Positions 55,728 through 63,953 of a DNA stretch of 64,000 nucleotides are shown here, piece by piece; position 1 is the stretch's first letter, and every line of letters begins with the position of its first letter. This stretch comes from Pseudomonadota bacterium (lineage in GTDB: Bacteria > Pseudomonadota > Gammaproteobacteria > Halothiobacillales > Halothiobacillaceae), in NCBI GenBank assembly GCA_021801265.1, contig JAJYYE010000012.1, forward strand, positions 229,096-293,095, in the 5' to 3' direction. The notes beneath the pieces were generated by a model. That model saw nothing but the letters and a program-made list of their open reading frames with translations, searched no databases and was not told where the DNA came from. Both the position numbers and the translations under genes were made by a program.

Positions 55728-55910
55728 ATTGACTCAGGTGATCAAACCGTTCTTTACCTCTGGACGAGGAGAGGCCGGGACAGGGTCTTCACATCCCTTT
55801 GTGCTGTAGGCGGGGCGGTTTTGCCCAAGGAGGGAGAAGACACCCTGACCCAGGTGTGTCGACACTCATGCCTTCGAGGGGGAAGGGGCTTTTCCATTGC
55901 CTGAGTCAAT
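55728..55910. repeat. 183-base non-coding element with 11-base terminal inverted repeats
   Basis: ATTGACTCAGG (55728-55738) is repeated in inverse as CCTGAGTCAAT (55900-55910). Inside are GGAGAGG-, GGAGGGAGA- and CCCTGACCC-like patches recalling the widespread dispersed repeats of the CCCTCTCCC...GGGAGAGGG type. No protein frame is credible. It occupies most of the 327-base gap between rsgA and the HIT gene. Confidence 0.45.
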
Positions 55911-55977
55911 CGGATTCCTGAACGGACACTCGCAGTAAGCGTTTTTTCTTAGTGCGGGCTCTGCTTTGTACGGGCTT

Positions 55978-56322
55978 TTAACCCGGCGGCCAGTGCATTT
56001 GCCGCCCACCCAACAGGTGCAAATGCAGGTGATATATCTCCTGCCCACCCGCCGCATTGCAGTTAAATACCGTCCGATAACCCGCCTCGGCTATACCTTC
56101 TTCTGCGGCCAATTGCACGGCCACCGCAAAGAGTTCGCCGATCAACGGCGCATCCTCTGGCGCAATGTCATTCAACGTCGGGATGACTTTCTTCGGAATA
56201 ATCAAAATATGTACTGGCGCTTGGGGATTAATGTCCCTAAAGCCTAGGATGCGCTCATTTTCAAACACGATGGTTGCGGGGATTTCACGACGAATAATCC
56301 GTGAAAAAATCGTCTCACTCAT
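55978..56322 (-). CDS. HIT-family (HinT-like) nucleotide hydrolase
   Basis: 114 residues, cytoplasmic. The histidine triad is [11 protein letters not shown], preceded by [20 protein letters not shown] and the start [20 protein letters not shown] as in HinT. It hydrolyses nucleoside 5'-phosphoramidates such as aminoacyl-adenylates. Monocistronic; converges with rsgA across the inverted-repeat element. Confidence 0.95.
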   Translation of the reverse strand: MSETIFSRIIRREIPATIVFENERILGFRDINPQAPVHILIIPKKVIPTLNDIAPEDAPLIGELFAVAVQLAAEEGIAEAGYRTVFNCNAAGGQEIYHLHLHLLGGRQMHWPPG

Positions 56323-56476
56323 GCTTTGCTCCTTACTCCGATTAAGGTGAACATCATCGCATAAACCCTGTACAGCCCAAGTCGGGCCAACGAAATGAGT
56401 TTAAAATTTATTCAAATGCGTGCTAAATTATTAGCCATCTATCAAATAATCAAGCCTTCCGGAGCCATCTAAAACC

Positions 56477-57661
56477 ATGCTCATCTCGACTGCCCAGCAA
56501 ATCCCCGCCCGCTACGCCGCCATCACTTGGGCTCGTGCGATGCGGCAAACGACGCTTGCCGTCATCGCACTGGGCAGCATGGCCATGAACATGGCTTCCG
56601 CGAGGGCAGAAAATGCGCCCGCCAAAAAAATGCCCCCCCCGATTGTGCCGGTAGCCAGCGTTCAAACACAGGATGTCACGGTATATGAAACCTATACCGG
56701 TACGACTGAAGCGCACCGCCAGGTCGATGTTCGGGCGCAAATTGAAGGCATCTTGCAATCACGCGCCTATACCGAGGGTGATACGGTCAAAAAAGGCGCG
56801 CCACTGTTTGTCATTGATGACCGCCCCTATGTGGCCGTACTCAAAGAGGCCCAGGCTAACGTGCTTTCCACACAGGCATCCATGAATGCAGCACAGCGCG
56901 ATTGGAATCGAATCAACACGTTGTTTGGCAAGGGCGTTTCGAGTGTTAAAGATCGGGACGATGCACAATCCGCACTAGAAATTGCACAAGCTGCCGTCAA
57001 AGTGGCTCAGGCAAAGGTGACCGCCGCGCAAATCAATGTGGATTATACCCACGTCAACGCGCCAATCAGTGGCATTGCCGGTCGCCGAAGCGTTGCTGCG
57101 GGCAATCTAATCAAAGTGGGTGACAAGCTCGCGCAAATCAGCGATATCGACCCGATTCAAGCGGTACTCACAACCTCTGCGGATAATGCCTATACCCAAT
57201 TACCGCCGCTGAATCCCACACCGGCCAACCCCACTCCGGCCGAACTTCTGGCCGGGCATGATTCGACCAAACCGGTTGTTGGCGAATTGAATTATCGCGC
57301 TGTGAGCGTCGATCCCAATACCAATAGTGTGACACTGCGGGGTGTTTTCCCAAACCCTACCGGGGCCGTCAAACCCAATGAGTTTGTGCGAATTCGTGTC
57401 GCTGTAGCGCAATTCCCGCAGGCACTGGTCATTCCGCAAACCGCGCTGACCAGCGGAATTCGCCCTGGCAGCTACGCGGTGTTTACCGTGGCCGCAAATA
57501 ACACTGTCACGCAAACACCCGTGGAATTGGGACCCATGAGCGACCAGGGACAAATCATCCATTCAGGCCTCAAAGCGGGCGAACGCATTGTGACCGATGG
57601 CCTGGTCAAGCTGCGGCCGGGCATCACGATTGAGCCATTCAGGCCCGGCGCGAAACCCTAA
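56477..57661 (+). CDS. RND efflux periplasmic adaptor (AcrA/MexA-like)
   Basis: 394 residues. An N-terminal hydrophobic segment (TTLAVIALGSMAMNMASARA) looks like a Sec signal without a lipobox, so the protein may be soluble in the periplasm. VYETYTGTTEAHRQVDVRAQ and IEGILQSRAYTEGDTVKKGA form the first lipoyl half, then a coiled coil (about 115-175) and VNAPISGIAGRRSVAAGNLI the second. The C-terminal beta-barrel and membrane-proximal part include ALVIPQTALTSGIRPGSYAV. Pairs with the RND pump 36 bases downstream. Confidence 0.92.
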   Translation: MLISTAQQIPARYAAITWARAMRQTTLAVIALGSMAMNMASARAENAPAKKMPPPIVPVASVQTQDVTVYETYTGTTEAHRQVDVRAQIEGILQSRAYTEGDTVKKGAPLFVIDDRPYVAVLKEAQANVLSTQASMNAAQRDWNRINTLFGKGVSSVKDRDDAQSALEIAQAAVKVAQAKVTAAQINVDYTHVNAPISGIAGRRSVAAGNLIKVGDKLAQISDIDPIQAVLTTSADNAYTQLPPLNPTPANPTPAELLAGHDSTKPVVGELNYRAVSVDPNTNSVTLRGVFPNPTGAVKPNEFVRIRVAVAQFPQALVIPQTALTSGIRPGSYAVFTVAANNTVTQTPVELGPMSDQGQIIHSGLKAGERIVTDGLVKLRPGITIEPFRPGAKP

Positions 57662-57697
57662 TCGCGCATCAAAGCGCTTACACCCGGACATCCCGTT

Positions 57698-60600
57698 ATG
57701 ATTTCGACGTTTTTCATTCATCGCCCTATTTTTGCCTCGGTTTTGGCGACTGTGATTATGCTGGCTGGCGCGGCTGCGTTCACCGGCTTGCCCGTGGAGC
57801 AATATCCCGAAATTGTGCCGCCCGACGTACAAGTCACCGCCACCTACAACGGCGCCGATGCCGCCACCATCGCTGAATCCGTTGCTGCGCCGCTCGAACA
57901 GCGGATCAATGGCGTGGAAAACATGCTGTATATGTCATCGAGCAGCTCAGATGCCGGCACAATGAACCTGACCGTCACCTTCGCCAATGGCACCGACCCC
58001 GATCAGGCCGCCATTGATGTGAATAACCGTGTGCAGCAAGCCTTGCCGCAATTGCCGCAGGACGTGCGCGATCAAGGGGTCGTGGTGCAGAAAAAAAGTA
58101 ACGCCATTTTGATGGTGATTACCCTGCTCTCAGGGCACGGACAATTCGACACCAAATTCATCTCCAACTATGCGCTATTGAATGTCATCGACGAGCTCAA
58201 GCGCATTCCTGGCGTAGGCGACACCCTGCTCTTCGGCGCGCAAGATTACTCCATGCGCATCTGGCTCGACCCCGCAAAACTCGCCCATTTCGGCCTGACC
58301 CCGACCGATGTCTCCAACGCCATCAAAGCCCAAAGTGCGCAATTTGCTGCGGGCAAATTCAACGATGCGCCCAATGATTCAGCCGCAGGGTTCACTTATA
58401 CCATTACAGCCGATGGGCGTTTTACCCATGTTGAGCAATTCCGCAATATTATCTTGCGGGGGAATATCAACGGCGGCGCGCTGCGTTTAAAAGATGTGGC
58501 GCGGATTAGCCTGGGTTCCAAATTCTATGGATTCAATGCCACCTTTAATGGCAAACCCACTGTGCCCATTGGGGTGTTTTTAGCACCCGGCGCTAATGCG
58601 CTGGATACGGTCGCCGCGATCCGCGCCAAAATGGCCGAGCTGCAAAAAGTATTCCCCGGTGATTTAACCTACAAGGTGCCACTCGATACCACCGACTTTG
58701 TGCGCATCTCGATTCATGAAGTCCTAAAAACGCTGCTCGAAGCAATGGTTTTGGTCGTGCTGGTTATTTTTGTCTTCCTGCAAAAACCGCGTGCTACCCT
58801 CATTCCGCTGATTGCCATTCCCGTTGCCTTGATTGGTGCGCTCGCGGGTTTATATATCGCTGGCATGTCGATCAACTTACTGACTTTATTCGGCTTCGTT
58901 CTCGCCATCGGCATCGTGGTCGATGATGCCATTATTGTGATTGAAAACGTCGAGCGACTCATGCGCGAAGAAGCCCTGCACGCCAAAGAAGCCGCCATTA
59001 AAGCGATGCAGCAAGTTTCAGGCCCGATTATTGCCACCACGATGGTGCTACTTGCCGTATTCATTCCCGTCGCCTTTATTCCAGGTTTAACGGGTGAAAT
59101 GTACCGCCAGTTTGCGATTGCGATTTCCCTCTCCGTCGTGCTGTCGGCCGTGGTTGCCCTCACGCTCACGCCCGCCATGACGGCCATCTTGCTTGGCAAA
59201 CATGAAGATAAAAAACCCGCCTTGCCATTTCGGATGTTTAATCGCGGCTTCGCCGGACTAACGCACGGCTATATGGGGCTCGTGCATTTTTTCCTGAAAG
59301 CCTGGCCCATTGGCTTATTGATTTTTGGCGGCGTGATTGTCGCAGCGATTGTGCTATTCAAGCACTCACCGACCGGATTGGTGCCGAATGAAGACCAAGG
59401 CTATTTCCTCTCGATCATTAAACTCGCGCCCGGCGCCACCCTCGATCGCACGGGCGAGGTGCGTGATGAGTTAAGCGATATCGTGACCAAAGATCCGAAT
59501 GTCTTTTCGATTGTGGCCTTCGCGGGACGCGACTTACTGGCCGATACCGCCCGCCCCAATGCGGGTGTCGCATTTATTCGTCTCAACCCCTGGAATGAGC
59601 GGCCACGCCCGAGCCAAAGTGTGCAATCCATGGCCAAAAAAATCACCCAGGAAGCCCGACACATTCCACAAGGGCAAGTCTTTTCATTTGTACCGCCGCC
59701 GATTCGAGGTATTTCAACCACGGGCGGTTTTGAGCTGTATCTGCAAAATCGAGGTAATGGCGGATTAGACGCGCTCAATACAGCCGTACAGAACTTGATT
59801 GTTGCCGCGAACAAACGGCCTGAATTAACCGGCGTGCGCACTACGTTTGAATTCAACATGCCGCAATATCGCGCCGAAGTGAATCGAGACAAAGCCTACG
59901 CACTCGGCGTGTCGGTCAAGGATATTTTCACCGCCATGCAGTCCACATTTGGCACGGGTTACGTGAATGATTTCACCCTGTTTGGCCGCAATTTCCAGGT
60001 TAATTTGGCCGCCGATACAGCGCATCGGGTCAGCCCGGAAAATTTGGAACAAGTCTATGTGCGCAGTAGTAAAGAGGGGCTAATCCCCTTGAGTTCACTC
60101 GTGCACCTGCAGCGCGTGACCGGGCCGGATGTCGTCAATCGGTTCAATATTTTCCCCGCAGCAAAAATCCTCGGCAACCCCGCACCGGGTTATTCGTCCG
60201 GCCAGGCCCTAAAAGCCATGCAGGAGGTAGCGGCCAGCACGCTCTCGAACAACTTCCAACTGGGCTGGATTGGTGCAGCCTATCAAGAGCTTTCTGCGGG
60301 CAAATCCGGCGCGATTGCGTTTGGCCTTGGCATCATCATGGTGTTTCTGATTTTGGCGGCACTGTATGAACGCTGGACACTCCCTTTGGCCGTCATCACG
60401 GCCGTACCCTTTGCCGTATTGGGTGCATTGCTCGCTAACTGGATGCGGGGGTTGGATATCGATGTCTATTTCCAGGTCGGCCTGTTGGTGCTGATCGCCA
60501 TGTCGGCCAAAAATGCCATTTTGATTGTTGAATTTGCCGCGAGGATACACGCCGATGGCCGAAGTATTCAGGCGGCGGCGGTCGAAGCCGCCCGCATCCG

Positions 60601-60844
60601 TTTCCGCCCCGTCATCATGACATCCATGGCCTTTATTCTCGGTGTGCTGCCACTGGCATTGGCCAGTGGCGCGGGAGAAGGGGCACGCCATGCGCTGGGC
60701 ACAGGGATTGTTGGTGGCATGATTTTGGCTACCTATGTCGCCATTCTATTTGTCCCGATGTTTTTTGAACTGCTACAAACGCTCAGCGAGAAATTAAGCC
60801 GCCGCACGCATCGAACCGAAAAACAGGCTGAATCGAAGCATTAA
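57698..60844 (+). CDS. RND multidrug efflux pump, HAE1 family (AcrB-like)
   Basis: 1048 residues, the size of AcrB (1049). N-terminus STFFIHRPIFASVLATVIML and PVEQYPEIVPPDVQVTATYN are AcrB-type. Proton-relay Asp pair occurs in helix 4 (GIVVDDAIIVIENVERLMRE), and the helix 10-11 region carries the usual Lys (VLIAMSAKNAILIVEFAARI). Two periplasmic loops (about 35-330 and 560-870) form the drug-binding porter. No TolC-like gene or TetR/AcrR regulator is adjacent, so control and the outer-membrane channel are elsewhere. Confidence 0.95.
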   Translation: MISTFFIHRPIFASVLATVIMLAGAAAFTGLPVEQYPEIVPPDVQVTATYNGADAATIAESVAAPLEQRINGVENMLYMSSSSSDAGTMNLTVTFANGTDPDQAAIDVNNRVQQALPQLPQDVRDQGVVVQKKSNAILMVITLLSGHGQFDTKFISNYALLNVIDELKRIPGVGDTLLFGAQDYSMRIWLDPAKLAHFGLTPTDVSNAIKAQSAQFAAGKFNDAPNDSAAGFTYTITADGRFTHVEQFRNIILRGNINGGALRLKDVARISLGSKFYGFNATFNGKPTVPIGVFLAPGANALDTVAAIRAKMAELQKVFPGDLTYKVPLDTTDFVRISIHEVLKTLLEAMVLVVLVIFVFLQKPRATLIPLIAIPVALIGALAGLYIAGMSINLLTLFGFVLAIGIVVDDAIIVIENVERLMREEALHAKEAAIKAMQQVSGPIIATTMVLLAVFIPVAFIPGLTGEMYRQFAIAISLSVVLSAVVALTLTPAMTAILLGKHEDKKPALPFRMFNRGFAGLTHGYMGLVHFFLKAWPIGLLIFGGVIVAAIVLFKHSPTGLVPNEDQGYFLSIIKLAPGATLDRTGEVRDELSDIVTKDPNVFSIVAFAGRDLLADTARPNAGVAFIRLNPWNERPRPSQSVQSMAKKITQEARHIPQGQVFSFVPPPIRGISTTGGFELYLQNRGNGGLDALNTAVQNLIVAANKRPELTGVRTTFEFNMPQYRAEVNRDKAYALGVSVKDIFTAMQSTFGTGYVNDFTLFGRNFQVNLAADTAHRVSPENLEQVYVRSSKEGLIPLSSLVHLQRVTGPDVVNRFNIFPAAKILGNPAPGYSSGQALKAMQEVAASTLSNNFQLGWIGAAYQELSAGKSGAIAFGLGIIMVFLILAALYERWTLPLAVITAVPFAVLGALLANWMRGLDIDVYFQVGLLVLIAMSAKNAILIVEFAARIHADGRSIQAAAVEAARIRFRPVIMTSMAFILGVLPLALASGAGEGARHALGTGIVGGMILATYVAILFVPMFFELLQTLSEKLSRRTHRTEKQAESKH

Positions 60845-61147
60845 TCCCGCTGAAACGCCATCGGACAAACCCGTGAGCGCCCATGGACTCCGTATCATCA
60901 TGACATCCCGCACAGCGGGCAGATCCCGGCCATGCGTTTGTTGCCAACATCAAGCGTCGCTTGCTGTACTTCGAACAAACCCACCAATCTCTGGTGATAT
61001 TTAGGATTTGCTTATTGAGCAATTAAATTTTTCATAGCCCAATGATCGAATAAAAATGAACCAGAACGCCTCATAATCATCTAAAATTCGCAAACTACGT
61101 CTTTGAAAGACGTTGTGTTCGTGCAATAAAACAAATCAGGGGCATTC
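60845..61147. other. non-coding stretch with an odd palindrome
   Basis: About 300 bases with no gene. Its right part is AT-rich and must hold the promoter of the next gene. ACGTCTTTGAAAGACGT (61097-61113), an 8-base-arm palindrome about a single G, lies 35 bases before the start codon; it could be an operator or a leader hairpin. Confidence 0.4.
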
Positions 61148-61567
61148 ATGAAAAAACTTATTCTGTTGGCGGCCGTAGCAGGGCTGATGACCGGCGTTGC
61201 TCAAGCGGCAGATGTCGCCAAACCCGAAGTCATTATTAATCCGAACGTTCGCTTCTTGGGTCACACGGTACCCATGAACGGTTCAGATATCACCGGCACC
61301 ATCACCATTACGCCCGTTGCGGTCGATAAAACCAAACTGGTTGCGGAATTCAAGGGCAAAAACGTTGCAGGCCCAATGACCTTTGTACTGAACCATGGTC
61401 GCTGCGACGACAGCGCCGCTAAAGTCAAATATCCTCTGACCAACGTGGTTCATGGCAAATCTGAAACCGTCATCACGGCGGCAACCCCAACCCTGTTTGA
61501 AGGTGATGTATTGTCTTACAACCTAAGCGAAGGCGGCAAAGTCGTTTCTTGCGGCGACGTACAATAA
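61148..61567 (+). CDS. hypothetical periplasmic protein
   Basis: 139 residues. A clear signal peptide (KKLILLAAVAGLMTGVAQAA, cut after AQA) and a beta-rich body with NPNVRFLGHTVPMNGSDITG and GPMTFVLNHGRCDDSAAKVK. Two cysteines (HGRCDD and VVSCGDV at the end) may form a disulfide. I do not recognise the family. AGGGG precedes the ATG by five bases and a hairpin follows, so it is its own transcript. Confidence 0.65.
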   Translation: MKKLILLAAVAGLMTGVAQAADVAKPEVIINPNVRFLGHTVPMNGSDITGTITITPVAVDKTKLVAEFKGKNVAGPMTFVLNHGRCDDSAAKVKYPLTNVVHGKSETVITAATPTLFEGDVLSYNLSEGGKVVSCGDVQ

Positions 61568-61610
61568 TTCCAACCGGAATCCGCCCTCTTAACCGGGTGG
61601 TGGAAAACGT

Positions 61611-61655
61611 CGTATTGCCGAGCGCAATAATTTTTCAACAGCCCGTTAAAAAATC
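61611..61655. repeat. dispersed repeat, copy 2 of 2
   Basis: GTATTGCCGAGCGCAAT, TTTTTCAACA and CGTTAAAAAATCC align with 36314-36355. This copy lies in the 3' region of the small periplasmic-protein gene and runs into its terminator. Confidence 0.4.
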
Positions 61656-61710
61656 CCCGTGATGGCGGCTGCGCAACTCATGTTGATGCAGCGTCCAAGC
61701 GGGGATTTTT
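61648..61710. terminator. bidirectional terminator between convergent genes
   Basis: AAAAAATCCCCG (61648-61659) pairs with CGGGGATTTTT (61700-61710), and an inner GCTGC/GCAGC stem extends it. A T-run closes the stem on the plus strand and six T close it on the minus strand. It serves both the periplasmic-protein gene and the leftward transglycosylase gene. Confidence 0.75.
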
Positions 61711-61729
61711 CTTTCTGAGTATCGCGTAA

Positions 61730-62392
61730 TTACTTGGACGCTTGACTCGCTGAAGCAAGATAGCGCTGATGCAAATCGAGCACACGGGTGACATATTGCT
61801 GAGTTTCGTTATAGGGCGGCACACCCGCGTATTTCTGCACGGCGCCTTCGCCCGCGTTGTACGCTGCCACGGCCAACTGCTGATTACCATTAAACAAATC
61901 CAGCAAAAAAGCCAAATAAGCCACACCACCCGCAATATTTTCCGACGGATTGAATCGGTCAGCCACACCAAAGCGTGCGGCCGTTTGCGGCATCAACTGC
62001 ATCAAACCACCCGCGCCTGCAGAAGAAACAGCATTGGGGTTAAACGCGCTTTCCGCATGCATGACTGCACGCACTAGAGTCGGATCAACGCCAAATTGAT
62101 GGGCATAATAATTAATTTCAGAGTCGAAGGTATGCACATCCAATCGAGACAGCAGCCTAAAACCGTCTTGCCACGCCTTGGGCGCGGTCAATGCGCTTTT
62201 CTGAAACAATTTATAGCCGGAGTCTTTTTTGGGCGGAACATTCGTGAGATGCGCCACACCATTGGCATCACGCAACACATAGACATCCGCCTTGGCCGCG
62301 GGGCTCAAAACACCAACGATCAGCAAACAGACAACATAACGTGAACGAAACGGGCCTAATGCCCGCCTAAAATGAGCTTGGCGATCCTTCAT
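61730..62392 (-). CDS. lytic transglycosylase with DUF4124 and SLT domains
   Basis: 220 residues, exported (hydrophobic YVVCLLIVGVLSPAAKA). After the signal, DVYVLRDANGVAHLTNVPPK is a DUF4124-like segment. The SLT domain has VRAVMHAESAFNPNAVSSAG (catalytic Glu in HAES, about residue 114), GAGGLMQLMPQTAARFGVAD and VAAYNAGEGAVQKY, as in Slt/MltC-type muramidases. It cuts peptidoglycan to anhydromuropeptides; in this short form often tied to envelope machine assembly. No lipobox. Confidence 0.92.
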   Translation of the reverse strand: MKDRQAHFRRALGPFRSRYVVCLLIVGVLSPAAKADVYVLRDANGVAHLTNVPPKKDSGYKLFQKSALTAPKAWQDGFRLLSRLDVHTFDSEINYYAHQFGVDPTLVRAVMHAESAFNPNAVSSAGAGGLMQLMPQTAARFGVADRFNPSENIAGGVAYLAFLLDLFNGNQQLAVAAYNAGEGAVQKYAGVPPYNETQQYVTRVLDLHQRYLASASQASK

Positions 62393-62479
62393 GCCCTATA
62401 ACCTCTTGAAGCATTGCGTCACAATAGCATCGGTTCAACAAACGCATCCAACGAAATTTTATGGCATAACGACGCATTT

Positions 62480-62902
62480 ATGAATACTGGCGACTCCCCG
62501 GCCCTATCCCTGCGCGTGGCGGCTTTTGGCCAGCTCATGGATGCTTATGAGCAAAACTACATCCTCCTACGTCGACTCTTTGGTGATTTACGCCGACTAC
62601 AGACTGGAGATGAATGCCCATGGAATGCGGCCGTCATGCCAAAAGTCATCACCAGCAGCCGATATACATTAGACATGCAATTTACCGACCACAGCATCTT
62701 CGGCCACAAACAGCGCCCACTCCAACTCAAAGTCCGTATTTATCACGATGCACGCACCGCCGAGTTACTCGAACCCACCCGGAGAGACCAATGCCTCCAA
62801 GCAGAGGTAAGTCTATGCACTGAAAAACAATTTCGCCGTAATACCCTCTTGCAGAAATGGCTCATACAACAGCTGGACAGTCTCCTCAACACACAAAATT
62901 AG
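62480..62902 (+). CDS. DUF1249 (YqiB-like) protein
   Basis: 140 residues from ATG 62480, cytoplasmic. YEQNYILLRRLFGDLRRLQT and SSRYTLDMQFTDHSIFGHKQ and RIYHDARTAELLE are DUF1249 patterns; in E. coli yqiB lies in the nudF-yqiB-cpdA group. Function unknown. An in-frame start 22 codons earlier (62414) lacks family support. No cpdA follows here; an Rrf2-type regulator does. Confidence 0.8.
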   Translation: MNTGDSPALSLRVAAFGQLMDAYEQNYILLRRLFGDLRRLQTGDECPWNAAVMPKVITSSRYTLDMQFTDHSIFGHKQRPLQLKVRIYHDARTAELLEPTRRDQCLQAEVSLCTEKQFRRNTLLQKWLIQQLDSLLNTQN

Positions 62903-63012
62903 TACTATACCCAACTGATTTACTTGACTATGCTCCTCGAATATGAAGATGAGAATGAGATATTCATTGTCGCTCCTTGAAAGCGCACAGGGGAACACAC
63001 AGGAGAGAAATC

Positions 63013-63462
63013 ATGCGTCTGACCACCAAATGCCGCCATGCTGTTACCGCTCTCATTTATCTCGCTGAACGCAGCAACACAGACGCCACGGTATCCCTCG
63101 CTGAAATCTCGGCTATTCAAGGCGTATCCCTGTCTTACCTTGAACAACTATTCTCAAAAATTCGCCAGGCCAATTTAGTTGTCGGCACGCGGGGCCCGGG
63201 TGGTGGTTATCGCTTAAATCACCCCCCTGGCCTCATCAGCGTCGCAGACGTCATCGATGCCCTGGATGACTGTTGCCGAGGGGATCGGCTTAAATTGCTC
63301 GATAGACCCTGTCAGGACAGGCGCAATTTCGCCCATGATAAATGGAATGAATTTTCCCGTGATCTCTATCTGCATTTGAGTGGTGTTTCTCTCGCCCACT
63401 TCATGGGGATCAAAAATGAATCTCAAGAAACACCTCATGCGTCGGCCGCCGCCTCTGGGTAA
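63013..63462 (+). CDS. Rrf2/IscR-like transcriptional regulator with rearranged cysteines
   Basis: 149 residues from ATG 63013, with GGAGAG five bases before. The winged-helix part is very close to IscR (MRLTTKCRHAVTALIYLAE, GVSLSYLEQLFSKIRQANLV, GTRGPGGGYRLNH). The cluster region differs: E. coli IscR has Cys92-x5-Cys98-x5-Cys104-x2-His107, while here it is Cys87-Cys88-x11-Cys100-x7-His108. So the Fe-S ligand set is not conserved in spacing. No iscS, iscU or hscA is adjacent. It may bind a cluster differently, sense thiols, or have lost the cluster. Confidence 0.85.
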   Translation: MRLTTKCRHAVTALIYLAERSNTDATVSLAEISAIQGVSLSYLEQLFSKIRQANLVVGTRGPGGGYRLNHPPGLISVADVIDALDDCCRGDRLKLLDRPCQDRRNFAHDKWNEFSRDLYLHLSGVSLAHFMGIKNESQETPHASAAASG

Positions 63463-63488
63463 ACCACACACTTGCGCGATGCTTCATA

Positions 63489-63517
63489 TTGACAAATCAG
63501 GCCAGTCCATGAATAAT
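63489..63517 (+). promoter_or_regulatory. sigma-70 promoter of tRNA-Gly/tRNA-Cys
   Basis: Perfect -35 TTGACA (63489-63494), a 17-base spacer and AATAAT (63512-63517), followed by a C-rich discriminator (CTCGCCCCTCT) and tRNA-Gly at once. The discriminator resembles that of the other tRNA operon promoter in the window. Confidence 0.85.
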
Positions 63518-63528
63518 CTCGCCCCTCT

Positions 63529-63604
63529 GCGGGAATAGCTCAGCTGGTAGAGCGCAACCTTGCCAAGGTTGAGGTCGCGAGTTCGAATCTCGTTTCCCGC
63601 TCCA
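63529..63604 (+). tRNA. tRNA-Gly (GCC)
   Basis: 76-base cloverleaf starting GCGGGAATAGCTCAGCTGG, anticodon loop CTTGCCAA (anticodon GCC), T-arm GAGTTCGAATCTC and encoded CCA. Follows its promoter by 11 bases. Confidence 0.98.
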
Positions 63605-63608
63605 ATTC

Positions 63609-63682
63609 GGCTGGATGTCAGAGTGGTTATGTCGCGGATTGCAAATCCGCTTACCTCGGTTCGATTCCGGGTCCAGCCTCCA
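63609..63682 (+). tRNA. tRNA-Cys (GCA)
   Basis: 74-base cloverleaf starting GGCTGGATGTCAGAGTGG, anticodon loop ATTGCAAA (anticodon GCA), T-arm CGGTTCGATTCCG and encoded CCA. Four bases after tRNA-Gly, the same Gly-Cys order as in many gammaproteobacteria. Confidence 0.98.
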
Positions 63683-63934
63683 ATCAAATTCCTTGATCAA
63701 CAATAACTTAGTCAATCATTCGTGATCATACGCGATCATGAAAAATCAATCATAATCACAACACACTGTGGGAAAATTGTGGCAAAGTGGCAAAAACCCC
63801 TGCCACCAACCCAGCAAAAATTGAAACTGAGATTGTCGTCTTTTTCTATCGTTAAATGCGTTTTCAACGCAGTTCGTAAAGATACCCATTTCATCCTGCT
63901 ACGATAGCAGAATTTTGTTTGTAAATAATTAATA
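63683..63934. other. non-coding stretch after the tRNA genes
   Basis: About 250 AT-rich bases, including two GATCAT-like direct repeats near 63723-63745. I see no gene and no clear terminator for the tRNA transcript. Confidence 0.4.
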
Positions 63935-63952
63935 GTTGCACTATAGTGCAAC
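63935..63952. promoter_or_regulatory. 18-base perfect palindrome, candidate operator
   Basis: GTTGCACTATAGTGCAAC is a perfect palindrome one base before an ATG. It also carries a TATAGT-like -10 core. It recalls NtrC sites in its GCAC/GTGC half-sites, but the spacing (four bases) is shorter than usual. Probably controls whatever gene continues past the window edge. Confidence 0.4.
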
Positions 63953-63953
63953 A

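Noticed and set aside
55713..55904. 63-codon rightward frame between rsgA and the HIT gene
   Set aside because: Coincides with the inverted-repeat element and has no ribosome site.
63529..63682. Integration site at the tRNA genes
   Set aside because: No integrase and no duplicated tRNA 3' end were found in the window.
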